Source: Liolophura sinensis (taxonomy: Eukaryota; Mollusca; Polyplacophora; Chitonida; Chitonidae). From it: a stretch of 64,000 bases of DNA. The stretch lies in NCBI RefSeq assembly GCF_032854445.1, contig NC_088296.1, positions 10,454,706 through 10,518,705 on the forward strand, given 5' to 3'. The notes under the pieces were generated by a model. The model did no database searches and had not been told where the DNA came from. It saw nothing but the letters and a program-made list of their open reading frames with translations. Shown in pieces: positions 20,069 through 33,718 of this stretch. The stretch's first letter is position 1. Each line of letters begins with the position of its first letter. The translations under genes were made by a program, and so were the position numbers.

Positions 20069-21490
20069 CTTCCAAACCTATGACATGGAGAAGGGGAGCA
20101 ACTAAGTCATATCAAAGCGACATATCACACAAGCGAAAAGAAGAATAATTAAGTCAAATAAGTAAATAAATCAATAATATAATTAATACTTCGTTATTAT
20201 CACTGAACAGAGATGAAAAACACTTTCCAACACGTGGGCGTGTGGTTTGCCACTGATTATGCATTTACATAAACAGTTCGAATAAAAATAGCTGGGGTAA
20301 ATTGACGAGAGGCCGTGTGTTACCGATTAAGTGTGACCATTTGCCAACCATCACACTCGTCGCTGCTCTGGATTTACTCTCTATTGTGCACTTTATAGCC
20401 AGCGTGTTTCTGTACTGTGATTCGTATTTAGCCTTTCTACTTTGTCTATGTTTGTGATTTTCTGCGATAAAGTCAAAAAATAATTTTAGGGATTTGAAGC
20501 CAAGTATTTTCTATGACCTGTAAATCGATATGTAGAACCACTTTGTAAAGTTTGTAATTTGCACGAAACTGTAGCCTAACAATAGCTTTACAAATTCATT
20601 GACTTATTTGATTTCAGCTTTAAGTTTTACTCGAGAATATTTCGCTTATACGAAGTGGCCAGCATTGCGGTGATGAGTAATATGATCACATGTAACTGAT
20701 GAAATATGGCCTCTTGTCAATTTACATTCCGAATGGCACCTTGTTAAATATGAAATTGTAAATTATCAGTGTTTGGATGGTAACATGCTTAAGAATCTTG
20801 TAACTGGTATACATGTCTTGAGCTGTAACATTTTATAAAACACTGCGCAAAATGATATCAACAACGTCAATTTACGTCACAAATTATTTATTCATAAACT
20901 AGTCCGTTAAGAAAACGCCTTCTTAAAAAGCTCAAACGTCACAGTGAAGAACCAAACACAAATAAATGTACCGTATAAGGGCGTTTTCTTTTGGGATTTC
21001 TGTACTCTCTCAAATTACTAATTGTATAAAACTGGACACTGCTGCATTAACGTCAAAGGAAACAAAGCCGTCTTCGGCTTCACTACATACAAAGGTTATC
21101 ATTCAGTGAATGGCTCGTTGCTCACATCATCGAGTTGCTAGAATTTCTTATCAGTAACATCCATGTAAAATTTGGGGAGACCATATATCAAACGGGTACA
21201 AATTGTTCCCCACACTGGCTGACGTATACATGTTCTCGTATGAATACCACTATATGCTGAATCCATTACAGCGTAATCCTCACCAGGCCCGATCTTTCTC
21301 ATTCGCTAATCGCCAATATTGATGATTTGCTAGCTTTAGCCGATCCAAACATAGCAAATATAAAATAATTAAGGCGTACAGCATAGAGAAAATACCAGAG
21401 TAGCGACGACAAGATGACAGGTAATAAATGCTCACGGGAAACCGGTGAAATACGGCCTGTTGTCAATTGACGTCATTCTAGGTTCTAGCA
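20069..21490. other. Repeat-bearing spacer
   Basis: Contains copies of the dispersed ~120-bp element near 20297-20410 and 21360-21480 and a family-1 SINE remnant at 20608-20680. No exon can be supported. Confidence 0.5.
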
Positions 21491-21499
21491 CAACTGAGA

Positions 21500-22450
21500 T
21501 ACATATTTTAATAACTGATACACTAACATGGCACTCGACTTGAATATCGAATCATATTTAACTTTAACTGATATATTAACATGGCACTCGATTTAAATAT
21601 CGATTTCATTCATTCGGCTGTAACATTTTTGTGTCTTTCAAACATCATTGGAAACTCTTGAATCCTTCTCTTGATTCCGTCCATATTTCGTGCTTCATAT
21701 GCCTTATTTCTTGTGGTTTCTATTAAAGGTCGTTTTGAGAATAGATTCGTCTCAAGATCTACCGTGAGTGTAACTTTGTTATTGGCAAATTATATTCATT
21801 GGTTAGGATATCTGGTGATCTAAGCCATAGTTTATTCTAATTCCATTTAACCTGAGGCTAGGGGTTGTACAGGTATGCGTATATATTACTTCATTATATT
21901 CGCCTGGTTACTTCCCATTACAATTACGGCGTAAAACACTAATCAATTAAATCCTTCAATATAGTGGTTTTGTGAATAGTTGGGATCTGCTCGCATTTGA
22001 GATTGATATATTTGCAATGGAAATTTTAAGCGGATGGAATTTATTCAATTTGTTTTGGTTTTCATCATTGAAAACTGTTGTCTACTTCTCTCTGGTGATT
22101 GTAACAGACATGCAGTTATTTTTTTCTAATTGACCTGACTGTAACAGACATGTAGTAATATCGGAATCATCAATCGCCAATATCCACAATGCCGCGATCT
22201 AGTAACGATGGCGATATCCGGCTTCCTCAGTAAGTTCATATAATAGAATAACGTTCTCCAAAAAGTATCATTTGATCGTGTTCATGCAGAGGTTTAGCCA
22301 CAGATAAGACAATCACAGGAAGAAGAATTCCAGACCAACGAGTTTGAATTTTTTCAAACATTTCTTTAATTCTTTGATATTGCATCACTGGATAAGGTAA
22401 GATGAAATATAAATCTATTGACAATTTCTCTAACTCTGCTATTTCAGGTA
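21500..22450. repeat. Duplicated block, pairs with 29789-30940
   Basis: Both blocks begin with copies of the unit CTGATATATTAACATGGCAC, TCGACTTGAATATCGAATCA (two here, five in the other). They continue with CTTGATTCCGTCCATATxTCGTGCTT, a TACAGGTATGCGTATATxxTACTTCA stretch, GTAACAGACATGTAGTxATATCGGAATCATC, and a region with a weak first-exon-like peptide. Confidence 0.8.
22285..22386 (-). pseudogene. Weak signal-peptide-exon relative
   Basis: A minus-strand stretch reads MFEKIQTRWSGILLPVIVLS, similar in layout to the family signal peptide ([13 protein letters not shown]). No GT donor occurs at the expected place, so splicing as in the other copies is unlikely. The counterpart near 30745-30815 is frameshifted. 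Confidence 0.3.
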
Positions 22451-23639
22451 AATCGACGTTGACATATATGCCTTAGTGCATACCTTCCTTAGGTAGCATT
22501 AACCTTTGTATAGTGTATTCTGAAGCTCGGCGTTAAACTTAAATCAGTTAGATAAATATTGACATTTGTTCTCTCGGATACTGTAGCTTTACTGTTGATA
22601 TGTTAACCCTATGATACAGTGTCTTTATTGATGTTTTTATCCTATGATACAATGTTTCAGTTGATATCTTTACTCTTTGATACAAGTGTGTTTCTTGATC
22701 TCTTTACCACACGATACAGTGTCTTTGTTGATATCTTTACCCTATAACACCGTGTCTTTAATATACAATGTGTCTATGGACATCTTTACAGTCATACATG
22801 AGTAGTTAGAATAAAACACTAAATGAGTTAAACTGATAAAACACTAAATGAGGTAAACTGACGAGAGTCAGTATTTCACTGGTTACCTGTGACCAGTAGG
22901 CAACTCATAATGTCATCACTACTGTCGTCACTGCCCTGGTTTTACTCTATGTGATGTAGTCTTCTTTATTGTACACATGTCTCGCCTTCTAGCACCTGTT
23001 AGGTTCGTTGATTTCACTCTACGTCCCAAGTTACTCATTCACGTGTGTCAAGGATACTCTATCAAACGTCTTCATGTTAGGGGGTATAACACTCTGGTTG
23101 GCGATTTGTTTTATAGGTATATAGTTGTATTCAGCTAGAAATTACACATTTGTATTCAAATGGAAATTATACCCACTACGAGTCCATTACTTCCGCTACG
23201 TGTTACCAGCTCTATTAACATAAAGACTTTTCCACAACTTGATGTTTTCAGTTGTTTGGGAAATAGGTCTTTCTATTACCGATTTGGAACTCTTAACTCC
23301 TAATCTGTGAGAGGTATACGTGTGTCTGATTTGACGCCAAGATATGCTGACATATTTTCTCTCCACTACAGTGTCTTCACTGACCTTATTTCTCATCTGC
23401 TGCAATAGAGCAGACTATGGCATAGAGAGCAAAACCAGAGGACCAAGAACAGTGTGATAACTGGGAAATTATCACACGTAACCGGTGAAATACGGCCTCT
23501 GTGAATGTACATTATTTAAGTTATTATTATAACTGTTCATGTAAATGCTTACACAGTAGCAAATTACACCCCACATAACACCGCGGCTTATGCAGAACTA
23601 TTTTTCTGCCTATATTCAATATTGCCGTTAGTCAGTGAA

Positions 23640-24290
23640 GCGTAATGAACACGTTCTGCACATGGATATGGTGGACGTCCATATTCTGGCACAAAAAATT
23701 AACTTAGAACACTAATATATAATGTTAAACTGCATAAACTTGGTGTCGGCGGCAAGAACTCATTGCCTCGGGTGACGTCAATTTTTAAAAAAAAAAAAAC
23801 TGACATGCTGGATATTGGGCGCAGTTCAACATGTTTTGACGGAGGGCGACAACTAAACACTTACCTGAACTGTCATCGAACTTTACTGTAAATCCTGTTT
23901 CTGACATTGCTATATTTGACTTTGTTCGCACGTTTTAGTATAACATAACCTTGATGAATGAATTCTGGATTTCTTTAATCTCTTGTAGAAGATGATCTTA
24001 TGACAGCTTGGTCTTAGGGCTGGGTATTAAGAAATTTGGGGGAAAAAAAGCAATGATGTCTATTCCTGGATCAGTATAAATGTACGTTGTGTACGTGGTG
24101 TTAAAAACAGGCTTGCGGGGTTTAACATCAAGAATTAGAAAAAAGTATTTTAACTGCAATTAATATTACATGTTGTATTAACGTACAACATATCAATGTG
24201 TACAGCTTGTCTTGTTATGTGTCACAAACGAAATGCAGTTTTGGTAGCAAATATGACTGATTTTACAGACAGCTGAATATAGGGCAGCTG
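23640..24290. mobile_element. Long-TIR non-autonomous element, copy 2
   Basis: Shares GCCTCGGGTGACGTCA, ATGCTGGATATTGGGCGCAG, TCAACATGTTTTGACGG and the right terminus ACAGACAGCTGAATATAGGGC with copy 1 at 11713-12545. The left inverted repeat is more degraded. No coding content. Confidence 0.65.
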
Positions 24291-24867
24291 AAAATATGTT
24301 TATTGACATAAAAAGAATAAACCCCAGCTGAGGTAAACTGACAAGAGGTCAGATTTCACGGGTCAGATGTTGCGTTTACCGGTTATCACACTCTCAGTTG
24401 TATACAGTGTATTTTCGTCTTAAATTTAATCACCACGTTGGACATATTTATTTATAGGACTGGGGTTTATCGCCGTATTTAAGAATATTTCACGTTATAT
24501 ACGACAGCGGCCACCATTATGGTGGAAGAAAACCGGGAATCGCCCTGGGGAAACCCACGACCATCCGCAGGTTGCTGTCAGGCCTTTCCACTTGCAACCG
24601 GAGAGGAAGCCAGCGTTAGATGGACAAGGATTCTTAGTGCTCGAATTGAACAGAAGCTACTGAGTCATTTATTTTGAAAAATTGGTGATAAATGTCAGAT
24701 AATACTTTGGTAGATTATAAGTAAAACACTCGGGTGTTCGACAACACCTATCAATTGAGCCATCGGAAATTAAGAGATGTGTCATTACGATATGAAATTT
24801 GCACGTAAACATTGACAGTAGGGAATGTTTTTGGTGTCCTTATAACTCTAGGACTAAACGATGTGTG

Positions 24868-25195
24868 GACAGTTTCGGTGGCCTAATGGCTAGAGCGTCT
24901 GTGTCGAAGTCAGGAGATCTGAGATCAAACCCGGATCGGGTCACACTAAAGACTATAAAAATGTACTTGTTGTTGTCTCCCTAGCCGCTCAGCACTGAGA
25001 GGTTAGAGGAAGAAAACAGGATTTGTTGGTCTGACCTCACTATGATTTGACTGGGTGTCATATCTAGTGTCTACGGCATGATACTTCATTGGCCGTATTG
25101 ACTCGTCCGGCAACAAGAAGACGCAGTATATGTACACACATCTAATGACTCCTAATTGCCATGTGATTGAAAAGTAAGACGTAAAGCCCCAAGGG
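24868..25195 (+). mobile_element. tRNA-derived SINE (family 3)
   Basis: The A-box-like TGGCCTAATGGCTAGAG and B-box-like GAGATCAAACCC are recognisable. The 3' end ATGTGATTGAAAAGTAAGAC, GTAAAGCCCCAAGG matches the tail of family 2, suggesting that both use the same 3' recognition sequence for retrotransposition. Confidence 0.8.
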
Positions 25196-25232
25196 TATGG
25201 ACGTACATATACGCTGCGCACAAACCACCGCC

Positions 25233-25235
<3 letters not shown>

Positions 25236-25270
<35 letters not shown>
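25236..25270. repeat. (TA)n microsatellite
   Basis: About 17 uninterrupted TA dinucleotides at the end of the duplicated block. The first copy near 6095 has only a short TA run. Confidence 0.95.
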
Positions 25271-25271
<1 letters not shown>

Positions 25272-26110
25272 CATAGTTTACATATAAATACGTATTACGA
25301 GCATCAATGTTAGGAATGGTTACTGCCAATGAGTTTTTATGTTTCCCGATATTTTGAACGATATATGCACTACAGAGCTTTGAACTTGGTGCTTGAGAGC
25401 GGATATTGAAAAAGTTGGATGGTGTGATAGGACACAGACCCCATTACAACTTCCGTTTTTCGGAAGAGAATGTAATTCTGTATATTTTAGGGTGTAAAGT
25501 CTTTTTTTGGCTGCCAGCCTGCCATTTCTGGTGTACAGGTGCATGCTTAGTATCAAAATGATGGAAATTGTCTAAGCTTTGCATAGGTATGAGTTTTAAT
25601 GATGAAAGTTTGAAATTTTGGGCGAGAGGACACAAGGAGACAGGTGGTGGTGAGGCTTCGGGTGACGTCCCCTTGGCGTTGCTAGGCAACCCTCCCAGCT
25701 GCCGGCATAGATTTTGACGGTCAACCTATGTCAAGATTTTAATGGCTTCTTTGTCACACGCTGGATCAGGTATGCACCAAAGCTTACTGGCCACCGAATG
25801 TTTAGGGCTGACCTAATGGGGGTCTGTGGCCTGCTATTCACAGAAGCGCCCCCTGGTGTTAGAATCGTGAATCGTTAGCATGACATGATAGTTCGCATTT
25901 AGTGTCATATATGTACCAAATATGATGTCTGTAGGTGCAGTAATAATAGAGATATATTCAATAATATATAATTTACAGAAATAATCACTCGTTCCCGTTA
26001 AATGGTTAAACACAAAATGCGGACCGCAATCTAGCTTCACTTACGTCTGTTGATATATACAACGTGGCGATTTAATTTTACATGATAGTCCTACAGCATC
26101 TAGCCCCAAG

Positions 26111-26374
26111 TTAAGCGGAATTAAACACTATCATGAAGCAGAGCGCCAGATACTCTGGTTCATATTTACTTAAAAAAGAATTATAACTATTATAAAACTG
26201 AAGAGACTTAGAGTGAAGGCGGTTTGTGAGATAACTTTGACTCACTACTTTTTGGAATGATAACTTGTGACGTTGATTGAAATCATCGCACAACACGCGG
26301 GATTTAACAAATGCTACAAGGCGAGATGTGTACACTCCATATGCAGGACCCTTCGGTATGAGGATATACGTCAT
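26111..26374 (-). mobile_element. Reverse-transcriptase C-terminal-like remnant (copy 2)
   Basis: Differs from the copy at 244-507 by only a few residues (for example YTSRLVAF for YISRLVAF) and is equally open. Same interpretation. Confidence 0.5.
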
Positions 26375-26843
26375 GGGGGAAAATGCGAACGGCCCAGCTC
26401 ACATTTAATCTTCCTATATTTTAAGTATTTTGCATTAGATCCTAATAGAGGGGACCCTATGCTTACAGACACACCTTTGACAACATGATTGTGATAGAAC
26501 CAGAATAGACCCAATTGGTAACTTAAAATCAATATTTTATATAAAATACATTTTTACAGCCTAAGTGTACGGACTTGGAGTTTCACGTCCGATTCCATCC
26601 TCCGCCTGATCGGCTGGTTTATCTGGTAGCCCAATATCTAAACTCACACCGCTGACTTGTTCTCTGCGTGTAGGGCGTGGCAGCGTACACATGTATGTAC
26701 TGCGAACGTCATTGTGGAAGTTCTTGGACTGCTCAGTTAAAGGGGGAAATATGGAAAATAACGAGGAAAATACACCGTATACAACTCAATAAACCTGTTT
26801 CTCCTACCCTAGCTCTGGCACCTTTGCACTTGACTTAACTTAC

Positions 26844-26922
26844 CTGGGACATATATCGATGTCACAATGAATAATGGGATCAAAATCTGCCCGAAGCGTC
26901 TTTTGAGCATCTGAGACTCCAT
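26844..26922 (-). CDS. Orphan signal-peptide first exon (copy in block 2)
   Basis: 79 nt from ATG to a GTAAG donor in phase 1. The peptide is identical in its first 20 residues to that at 977-1055. The next receptor-type exons on the minus strand in this direction are the type B exon at 19946-20068, almost 7 kb away, and those of gene 1. Splicing over that distance is possible but unproven. Confidence 0.55.
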
Positions 26923-29103
26923 GATTGTTGTCAGAATGTCTGTATAGTAAACTGTCTGGTTCTCCACATTTACATACATACAGCCGGAACAATGCGTATA
27001 AGCTGCCAGTTATATACACACGTACGCAGAAAAGCATATACATAACATGGGTAATCGGCTATGTGATGGTACTTCCCTGTTAGTTAATGACAAACCCAGT
27101 GCTGTTATAATCACGTGGGACTTTATGTTTGTTACGAACCGTGACCTAGTTTCGTCTATTTACACCTCTATAGTAGGACGCTTGGTGTATCTTTATATGA
27201 CAGCCTACAAAAAAGAATAATATGTTTCATAAGTTGTTATTGTTTTACTATGATTGCACATGCACGACGAATTCACTTAGTGTGACACGGTTATATATAC
27301 GTGGTCTACAGGATCAGGAATATATGGTTTATTCCAGGGGTACAAATGCACTCCATGGTATAAACTGGCTTAAGCTAGGAGGTTTGTCAGGCACCTGTCC
27401 AAAGGCGGTGGTTTAATCTCGACACTTTCAATTCCCTTCAGCCATGAATCTCTTTAAGATAAAATGTCCTCATGGCATTGTACATGACTTAGATATGGAC
27501 TTAATTCATTTGCCTAGAACATTCCTGACATCTTTCTGTCATCTGAAAACTATTGACTGCTTCTCCTTTCTTTCCGAAATCCTCACGATGTGATCCTTTA
27601 TATTCTGTTTATATCCTGTGGTGGTTTGTGTTGAGCGTTATGTTGGAAGTGGTCTTGTGATTATTGACCATTTACCATGACGTAAATTGTATGGTTGACG
27701 GCTGGTATACGAATGCACCAATCAGTACAAAGAAATAAACGTATTTTCATGCACCTTCTTAAAAAAGTGGAATGATCAAATATGTTTTTGTGATTAGGTT
27801 TAAATATTGCTTTCTCATGCATACATCTCATATCAGGAAAGCGCTTCTCCAGGCAGAGTATGCCTGTTCAGTTTGCTAGATTAGCAACACTCGAATTGCA
27901 AATAAAATGTACGACATTACACACTGGTACCAAAACAAGGCAATTATCGTACATGTGCCACCGTAGGACAGTCATGCATAAAATATTCCGTATAAAAGTC
28001 GACACGATTTTCTGTTTCACTTCTTTTACAGTTATTGTACGGAGAAAAGTGTACACAAATTGTTATTATTAATAACTACTAACATAATGACAGCTAGCTG
28101 GGTGTTATATTTCCAGACCAAGTAATGGAGCTTAGAATTATTATTAATTTTGTGATAACGCGGTATTCCCAACGGCGAATCAACTGTTGTGAGTTGTTTC
28201 TCCTACTTAATGTAACAACTATCGATTCTTTTTCAAAAACTGCCTGGTGTCATTTCAAGCAAATAATAAAAAGACCTTACATCACAATTAGCATCAATGA
28301 ATGGTCTTTTGTGGCGGTTGAGCCGCGTTATTTGCATGGTTGAAAATAATACGTAAGGTGGTTGATCATTTAATGACGCCCAATGTACAAGGACACTTGA
28401 TATTTTTTTAATATTTCCTATCACATCGTTTAAATATCAACCCGGGTATTGGGTGAAAGGTACAACTTCTAAGTACGAGGCACACGAGGTGCGGTTTCAA
28501 CTTCAGCCTTGAAATCAGAATCCCGCTCTCACTGTTTATAGTTCCGGCCATGCATAGTGAAAATGAACAGTCGTTATACGGGTATTTGTCTTCCATCAAT
28601 ATGTCGTGTCAATTTGTACGTGGCGCGTGGAAAAGTTTGTTAGGAACTTGCCAAAGGTGAGTGGTTTACTCTCGGCACTTGGGTTCTTTTGAGAATAACA
28701 CAATGACGCTCTGTACGAAATAACACAGATTCATACTCAGTTTAAGTTAAAGTGACAATATTGTTGGCACTATGCTGTGTCTGTGTTGACATATTTGCCT
28801 CGTGCTAGAGAGCCTTTGTGAATTTATTTACTCTGTGCTACAACGGCATTACTGACCTCTTTATACTCGTTCATAAAGAATTTTGCATCCTGCGTCATAA
28901 AATAAGTTGAGATAGATACACTATAGCTCTAGTGTAATTCTAACATTAACTTAGGGGAACTAAGGGATGAATCAGGTGGAAATACCGAACTATTATACAG
29001 CAAATAACAACGACAACAATGGCCAATGACATCTGATAAATTGTAAGCAACTTCACTAAATTTTACCTATTTATGTTTCATTCTAGGGACTAACACTGTA
29101 GTT

Positions 29104-29745
29104 GGGGTAAACAGACTTTAGACAAACTTTATCTTCACACAAACTTAACAAACATAAAACGGCCATAACCTAAAGCAAAAATGGACTTCTGAAAAACCTT
29201 AAACCTAAAGCAAGCCTTAGGCGGCAGATAAACCTTAGACCTGAAGCAAACCTTAACCCCAAACAAACTTTAATGTTACACAACTTAAGGTGGGACAAAT
29301 TTTAAATTCAGACAAACTTTAAACCGCAGACCAGCCTCAAACAAACCAAGACTTCAGACAAACTATAAACCGCACACCATCCTTACACAAATCCTGACTC
29401 CAGACAAGCCGTAAACCTCAGACAAATCTGAAACAAACACCAACTTCAGACAAACCTTAAACCGCAGACGAGCCTGAAATAAACCCTGACTTCAGACAAG
29501 CCGTAAAACGCAGACCAGTCTGAAACAGCCCATGACGTTACATATCTTGAGTCGGGACAAATCTTAACTTCAGACAAACCTTAAACTTCAGACCAGTCTC
29601 AAACAAACCACGACTTCAAACAAACGTTCACTTTAGACCAGCCTCAAAGGAACCTCGACTTTAGAGAAAAGTGCACCACAGACAAGCCTTCAACAAATCA
29701 TGACTTCAGAATAATGTTCACTTGAGACAAGCCTTGTGTTTGCCA
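29104..29745. repeat. Degenerate minisatellite (copy in block 2)
   Basis: Counterpart of 3545-4165, with a few extra units between 29400 and 29530, so the array length has changed since the duplication. Confidence 0.75.
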
Positions 29746-29788
29746 CAGTGTTTATCATACACAAAACATAATTAACAATTATTATTTA

Positions 29789-30053
29789 CTTTAACTGATA
29801 CACTAACATGGCACTCGACTTGAATATCGAATCATATTTAACTTTAACTGATATATTAACATGGGACTCGACTTGAATATCGAATCATATTTAACTTTAA
29901 CTGATATATTAACATGGCACTCGACTTGAATATCGAATCATATTTAACTTTAACTGATATATTAACATGGCACTTGACTTGAATATCGAATCACATTTAA
30001 CTTTAACTGATATATTAACATGGCACTCGACTTGAATATCGAATCATTCATTC
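29789..30053. repeat. 53-bp tandem array, five units
   Basis: The unit CTTTAACTGATATATTAACA, TGGCACTCGACTTGAATATC, GAATCATATTTAA starts at 29789, 29842, 29895, 29948 and 30001 with very few changes. The related block at 21500 has about two units. Confidence 0.92.
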
Positions 30054-30939
30054 GCCTATAACCTTTTCTATGTCTTTCAAACATCGTAGGAAACTGTTGA
30101 TTCCTTCTCTTGATTCCGTCCATATGTCGTGCTTGATATGCCTTGTTTCTTGTGGTTTCTATTAAAGGTCGTTTTGAGAATATATTCGTCTCAAGATCTA
30201 CAGTGAGTATAACATTGTTATTGGCAAATATATACATTGGTCAGGATATCTGGTGATCTAAGCCATAGTTTATTCTACATGTAATTCCATTTAACCTGAG
30301 GCTAGGGGTTGTACAGGTATGCGTATATACTACTTCAATATATTCATCTGGTTACTTCCCACCACAGGTACAACGTAAAACACCAATCAATTCAATCCTT
30401 CAATACAGTGGTTTTGTGAATAGTTGTGGGATCAGCGCGCATCTGAGACTGACATATTTGCATTCGACTTAAATTTTAAGTAGACGGTATTTATTCAATT
30501 TGTTTTGGCTTTCATCATTGAAAACTGTTGGCTACTTCTCTCTGGTGATTGTAACAGGCATGCAGTTATTTCTTCTAATTTAGGTGACTGTAACAGACAT
30601 GTAGTTATATCGGAATCATCAATCGCCAATATCCACAATGCCGCGATCTAGCAACGATGGCCATATCCGACTTCCTCAGTATGTTCATATAACAGATTGA
30701 CGTTCTCCAGAAAGTATCATTTGTTCGTGTTCATGGAGAGGTTTAGCTACAGACAAAGGCAATCACAGGAAGACAATTCCAGACCAATGCGTTTGAATTT
30801 TTCAAACATTTCTTTTCGCCTACATGTACAACCTTAAACTCTTTGACTAACACTTAAACTTTCTCTTTAAATATTTGATATTACATTACTGGATAACGTA
30901 AGATCAAATAGAAGCCTACTGACAATTTCTCTAACTCCT

Positions 30940-33250
30940 GCTACGACCCAAACTGTCTGTATTATAAAGAGATGGCTTGTTGGAAATACACGACAGTTTA
31001 GCCGCACAAAAAAATAACCAAAACCAGCAGATTTTATTTTACAACAATTTATTAGCTTAACAAGAACAGATAATAAGACTTATACAAATACTAAAGTACT
31101 CAAGTTTAACAAGAAAGGATAGCAGTATCTATACAAATACTAAAGTACTTACGGTGTCAAGTCCAAACGGATGCATATATTCCACAATATATATACCACA
31201 CAGGCATAAATGCTCAGAGGCAAATTCACAAGAGGGATCCACAGTATAACTGAGTGTATGACGAAATATACACAAAATTCCACAGACAGGGTCCGTGTAC
31301 TAATAGGCACTGTGTATACAAGAGCACAAATTAAACATACAAATTCAGACTGAACAAGTGCTCGGTGGAGATAGGATATAACAAAGCCAGAGGCTATGAA
31401 AAATGAAAAGTTAGATTAAACCCTAACTAAGGTATATAGATTAGAGGCCGTATTTCACCGGGTACGTGTGACCATTTGCCAGCTATCACACTGTCTGGTT
31501 TTACTCTCCATGCGGTAAGTCTTTTATATTGCATTCCCACATCAAGGCGTTTCTTACGTAATTTTACTTAAGCCAAGGTTCTGGGGCGTGCAGATTGCTA
31601 CTATTTAGGCATTTACATTATTCACGTTAAAATAAAAACTGAGGAAAATTGACAAGATGTCGTATTCCCCCGGTGTGACCGGGGAACGTGTTACGTGTGA
31701 CCATTTGCCAGCTATCACGCTGTCGTCGCTGCTGTGGTTTTACTCTTTGTGCTGTATGTCTGTAATTAAATCTGGGATACACTATCTAGTTTGTATCCCA
31801 GATTATATTAAATGACGTGATCATACTCCATACAGCGCATGTGCCGCTCCTTACGCTCACTTTAGCTGTTGTTCAGCTATTACGGGATCAAGTATAGTTA
31901 TAAAGGAAGTTAGATTTTACGTGTTAAACGGCCATGCGGTATTCTGTATGTGAACAGGCCTGTTGACATCAGGTCAGTCTATTTAAACGGTCTGCTCCCA
32001 TGGTTGATTACGTGGATTACGTTGATTAAGGAGCTGGGTTTTCAGACATAGACTTCCTGGTTGGAAAAACAAAATAGAGCTGGCATGAGTCAAATAGATA
32101 TTTCCTTATATGGTTGTGTATATACATCATCAATGTGACCTATATCGACGGACGTTCGGCGGGATGTATGACGCACTGACAAACTGATACCGGCCCGTGT
32201 TCCCTTTCGCACAATTCTTTCCCGTTTTTTTTTATTTTGAATTCAATTAAATTTTAATTTTATTTAATCAAGAGTGTGTATGAATAACATTATCCGAGTA
32301 GACGAGAAACGTAACAGAAATTCGGTAAAGAGATACCAGGCTCAGAGGTGTTTCCCTGGTGTAAAAGCTGCTATGCTTTAGGTTAAATCTATAAGCAAAG
32401 TGACAGACTGCACATGAACCTGACCTAGTATGACAGCTTAGATTGTTCGGTTGACTGACAAACTGACTGCGATACAAAACACAGTTATTTATTCATTTGG
32501 TTGTTGCTTAAGGCATACTAGTCAAATTCATAGGAATAGTAAACCGGAATGCCAGGAGTGAACCGGCAATGTTCTCCAGGAAATCACTAAGGCGCCACGA
32601 ACCGACTAAGCTTTGAAAATGGGACATCCACGAACATTGAACTCGTTTCACGCCACTGGTCCAGATTTATTCAAAAGTTGTGACAGTAACCTTTACTTAA
32701 ATCACAAAGCAAAAACAGTATAAAGGGGAAAAGGATAGACACTAAGACTGTTCAGCAGGCCACACCTGTTGAGGGTGTGCAGTCAATGCCGTTGTCCATA
32801 TGGATACGATGTCTAATAGAATTAAGAAGTACAGCACAGAGAGAAAAGCCAGAGCAGCGACAACAGTGTGATAAGGCCTCTTGTCAACTTATCTTGGTCA
32901 GGGTTATATTCTAACTATTCATGTAAATGCATAAATTATAGCAGATTACACGTCCCTAGCACCCTGGCTTATTAGACGTCACTGGTCTAGAATTACTAAA
33001 AATGCTGCTTTGTTACCACATTTAACATACAATCGCATTAAAACAAAGCAAAGGGACCAGGGTTCATTTGTTCTGAGCCCACCAACAGAATTCTGGTTTA
33101 TACAGGAATACAATATAATTAAGACGTAGAGCATAGAGAGAAACCCCAGAGCAGCGACGACAGTGTGATAGCTGACATATGGTCACACGTAACCGGTGAA
33201 AGACGGACTTTTGTCAATTTATCTAAGTTCGGGTTTTATTCTAACTGTTC
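30940..33250. other. Repeat-bearing spacer
   Basis: Holds a segment (31190-31397) that is almost identical to 55358-55566 and four copies of the dispersed ~120-bp element (31440, 31635, 32815, 33117). No gene is supported. Confidence 0.5.
31190..31397. repeat. Near-identical dispersed segment (pairs with 55358-55566)
   Basis: About 207 bp are the same in both places apart from one or two bases, starting TATATACCACACAGGCATAA and ending ATAACAAAGCCAGAGGCTAT. Flanks differ. The sharp ends and high identity suggest recent transposition of an element I do not recognise. Confidence 0.85.
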
Positions 33251-33322
33251 ATGTAACTGGCATTAGCTCACCAAAAGCAAATATGTTGCAAACTTCTGAC
33301 ATAACATTACCATTTGCCTTAC

Positions 33323-33718
33323 CTTTGTTTCCGGAGAGTGTAAAACTAGTGTTGTGGTGTAAGTATAGGGTACCTGACATCATTAACTCGTCACTATCAC
33401 ACTTGTAGCAGGCGTATTGCATTCCACTACCATTCATGTAGCCTTCGTCTACTGAAGGCATACAGTTACTGATGTTTTCTGTTGATAAATGTCTGTTGCT
33501 CATTGCCCCACGACTAGCATACCTATAGCCGGTCTTCATCATTCTAAAATCATTAAACAAACTCGACACTAGGCCGTCTGTATGTAACTTGTAGCCAGAC
33601 CAAGGCCATCAGTGTTAACGTACATCAACAAAAACACACCTTCAATGACAAAAGCCATAATAATTGCGATTGGAACCAGTATCTGCGTCCAAAGCAAAAA
33701 AATTCTCTGAACACTCAT
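33323..33718 (-). CDS. Two-exon fragment: signal peptide plus novel 85-residue module
   Basis: The first exon (33640-33718) is 79 nt, starts MSVQRIFLLWTQILVPIAII, and ends in phase 1 at a GTGTGT donor, exactly the family's first-exon layout. After a 62-nt intron with acceptor ACATACAG, a second exon (33323-33577) of 255 nt, phase 1 at both ends, begins DGLVSSLFNDFRMMKTGYRY and ends LYLHHNTSFTLSGNK before a GTAAGG donor. It has three cysteines and two N-x-S/T sites, and is not an EGF domain. I do not recognise the module. A partial duplicate lies at 48118-48430. No later exons were identified. Confidence 0.45.

Larger units (their letters stand above)
24438..25335. repeat. Duplicated block, second copy of 5340-6160
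   Basis: Includes a minus-strand family-1 SINE (24449-24640) and a family-3 SINE (24868-25195), followed by a TA microsatellite not expanded in the first copy. Confidence 0.8.
25867..29787. repeat. Large duplicated block, copy 2
   Basis: Direct repeat of 1-4207, without the SINE found there at 2284. It contains its own RT-like remnant, candidate short exon, first exon and minisatellite. On the left the homology begins around AGAATCGTGAATCGTTAGCATG; on the right it gives way to a 53-bp tandem array. Confidence 0.9.
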
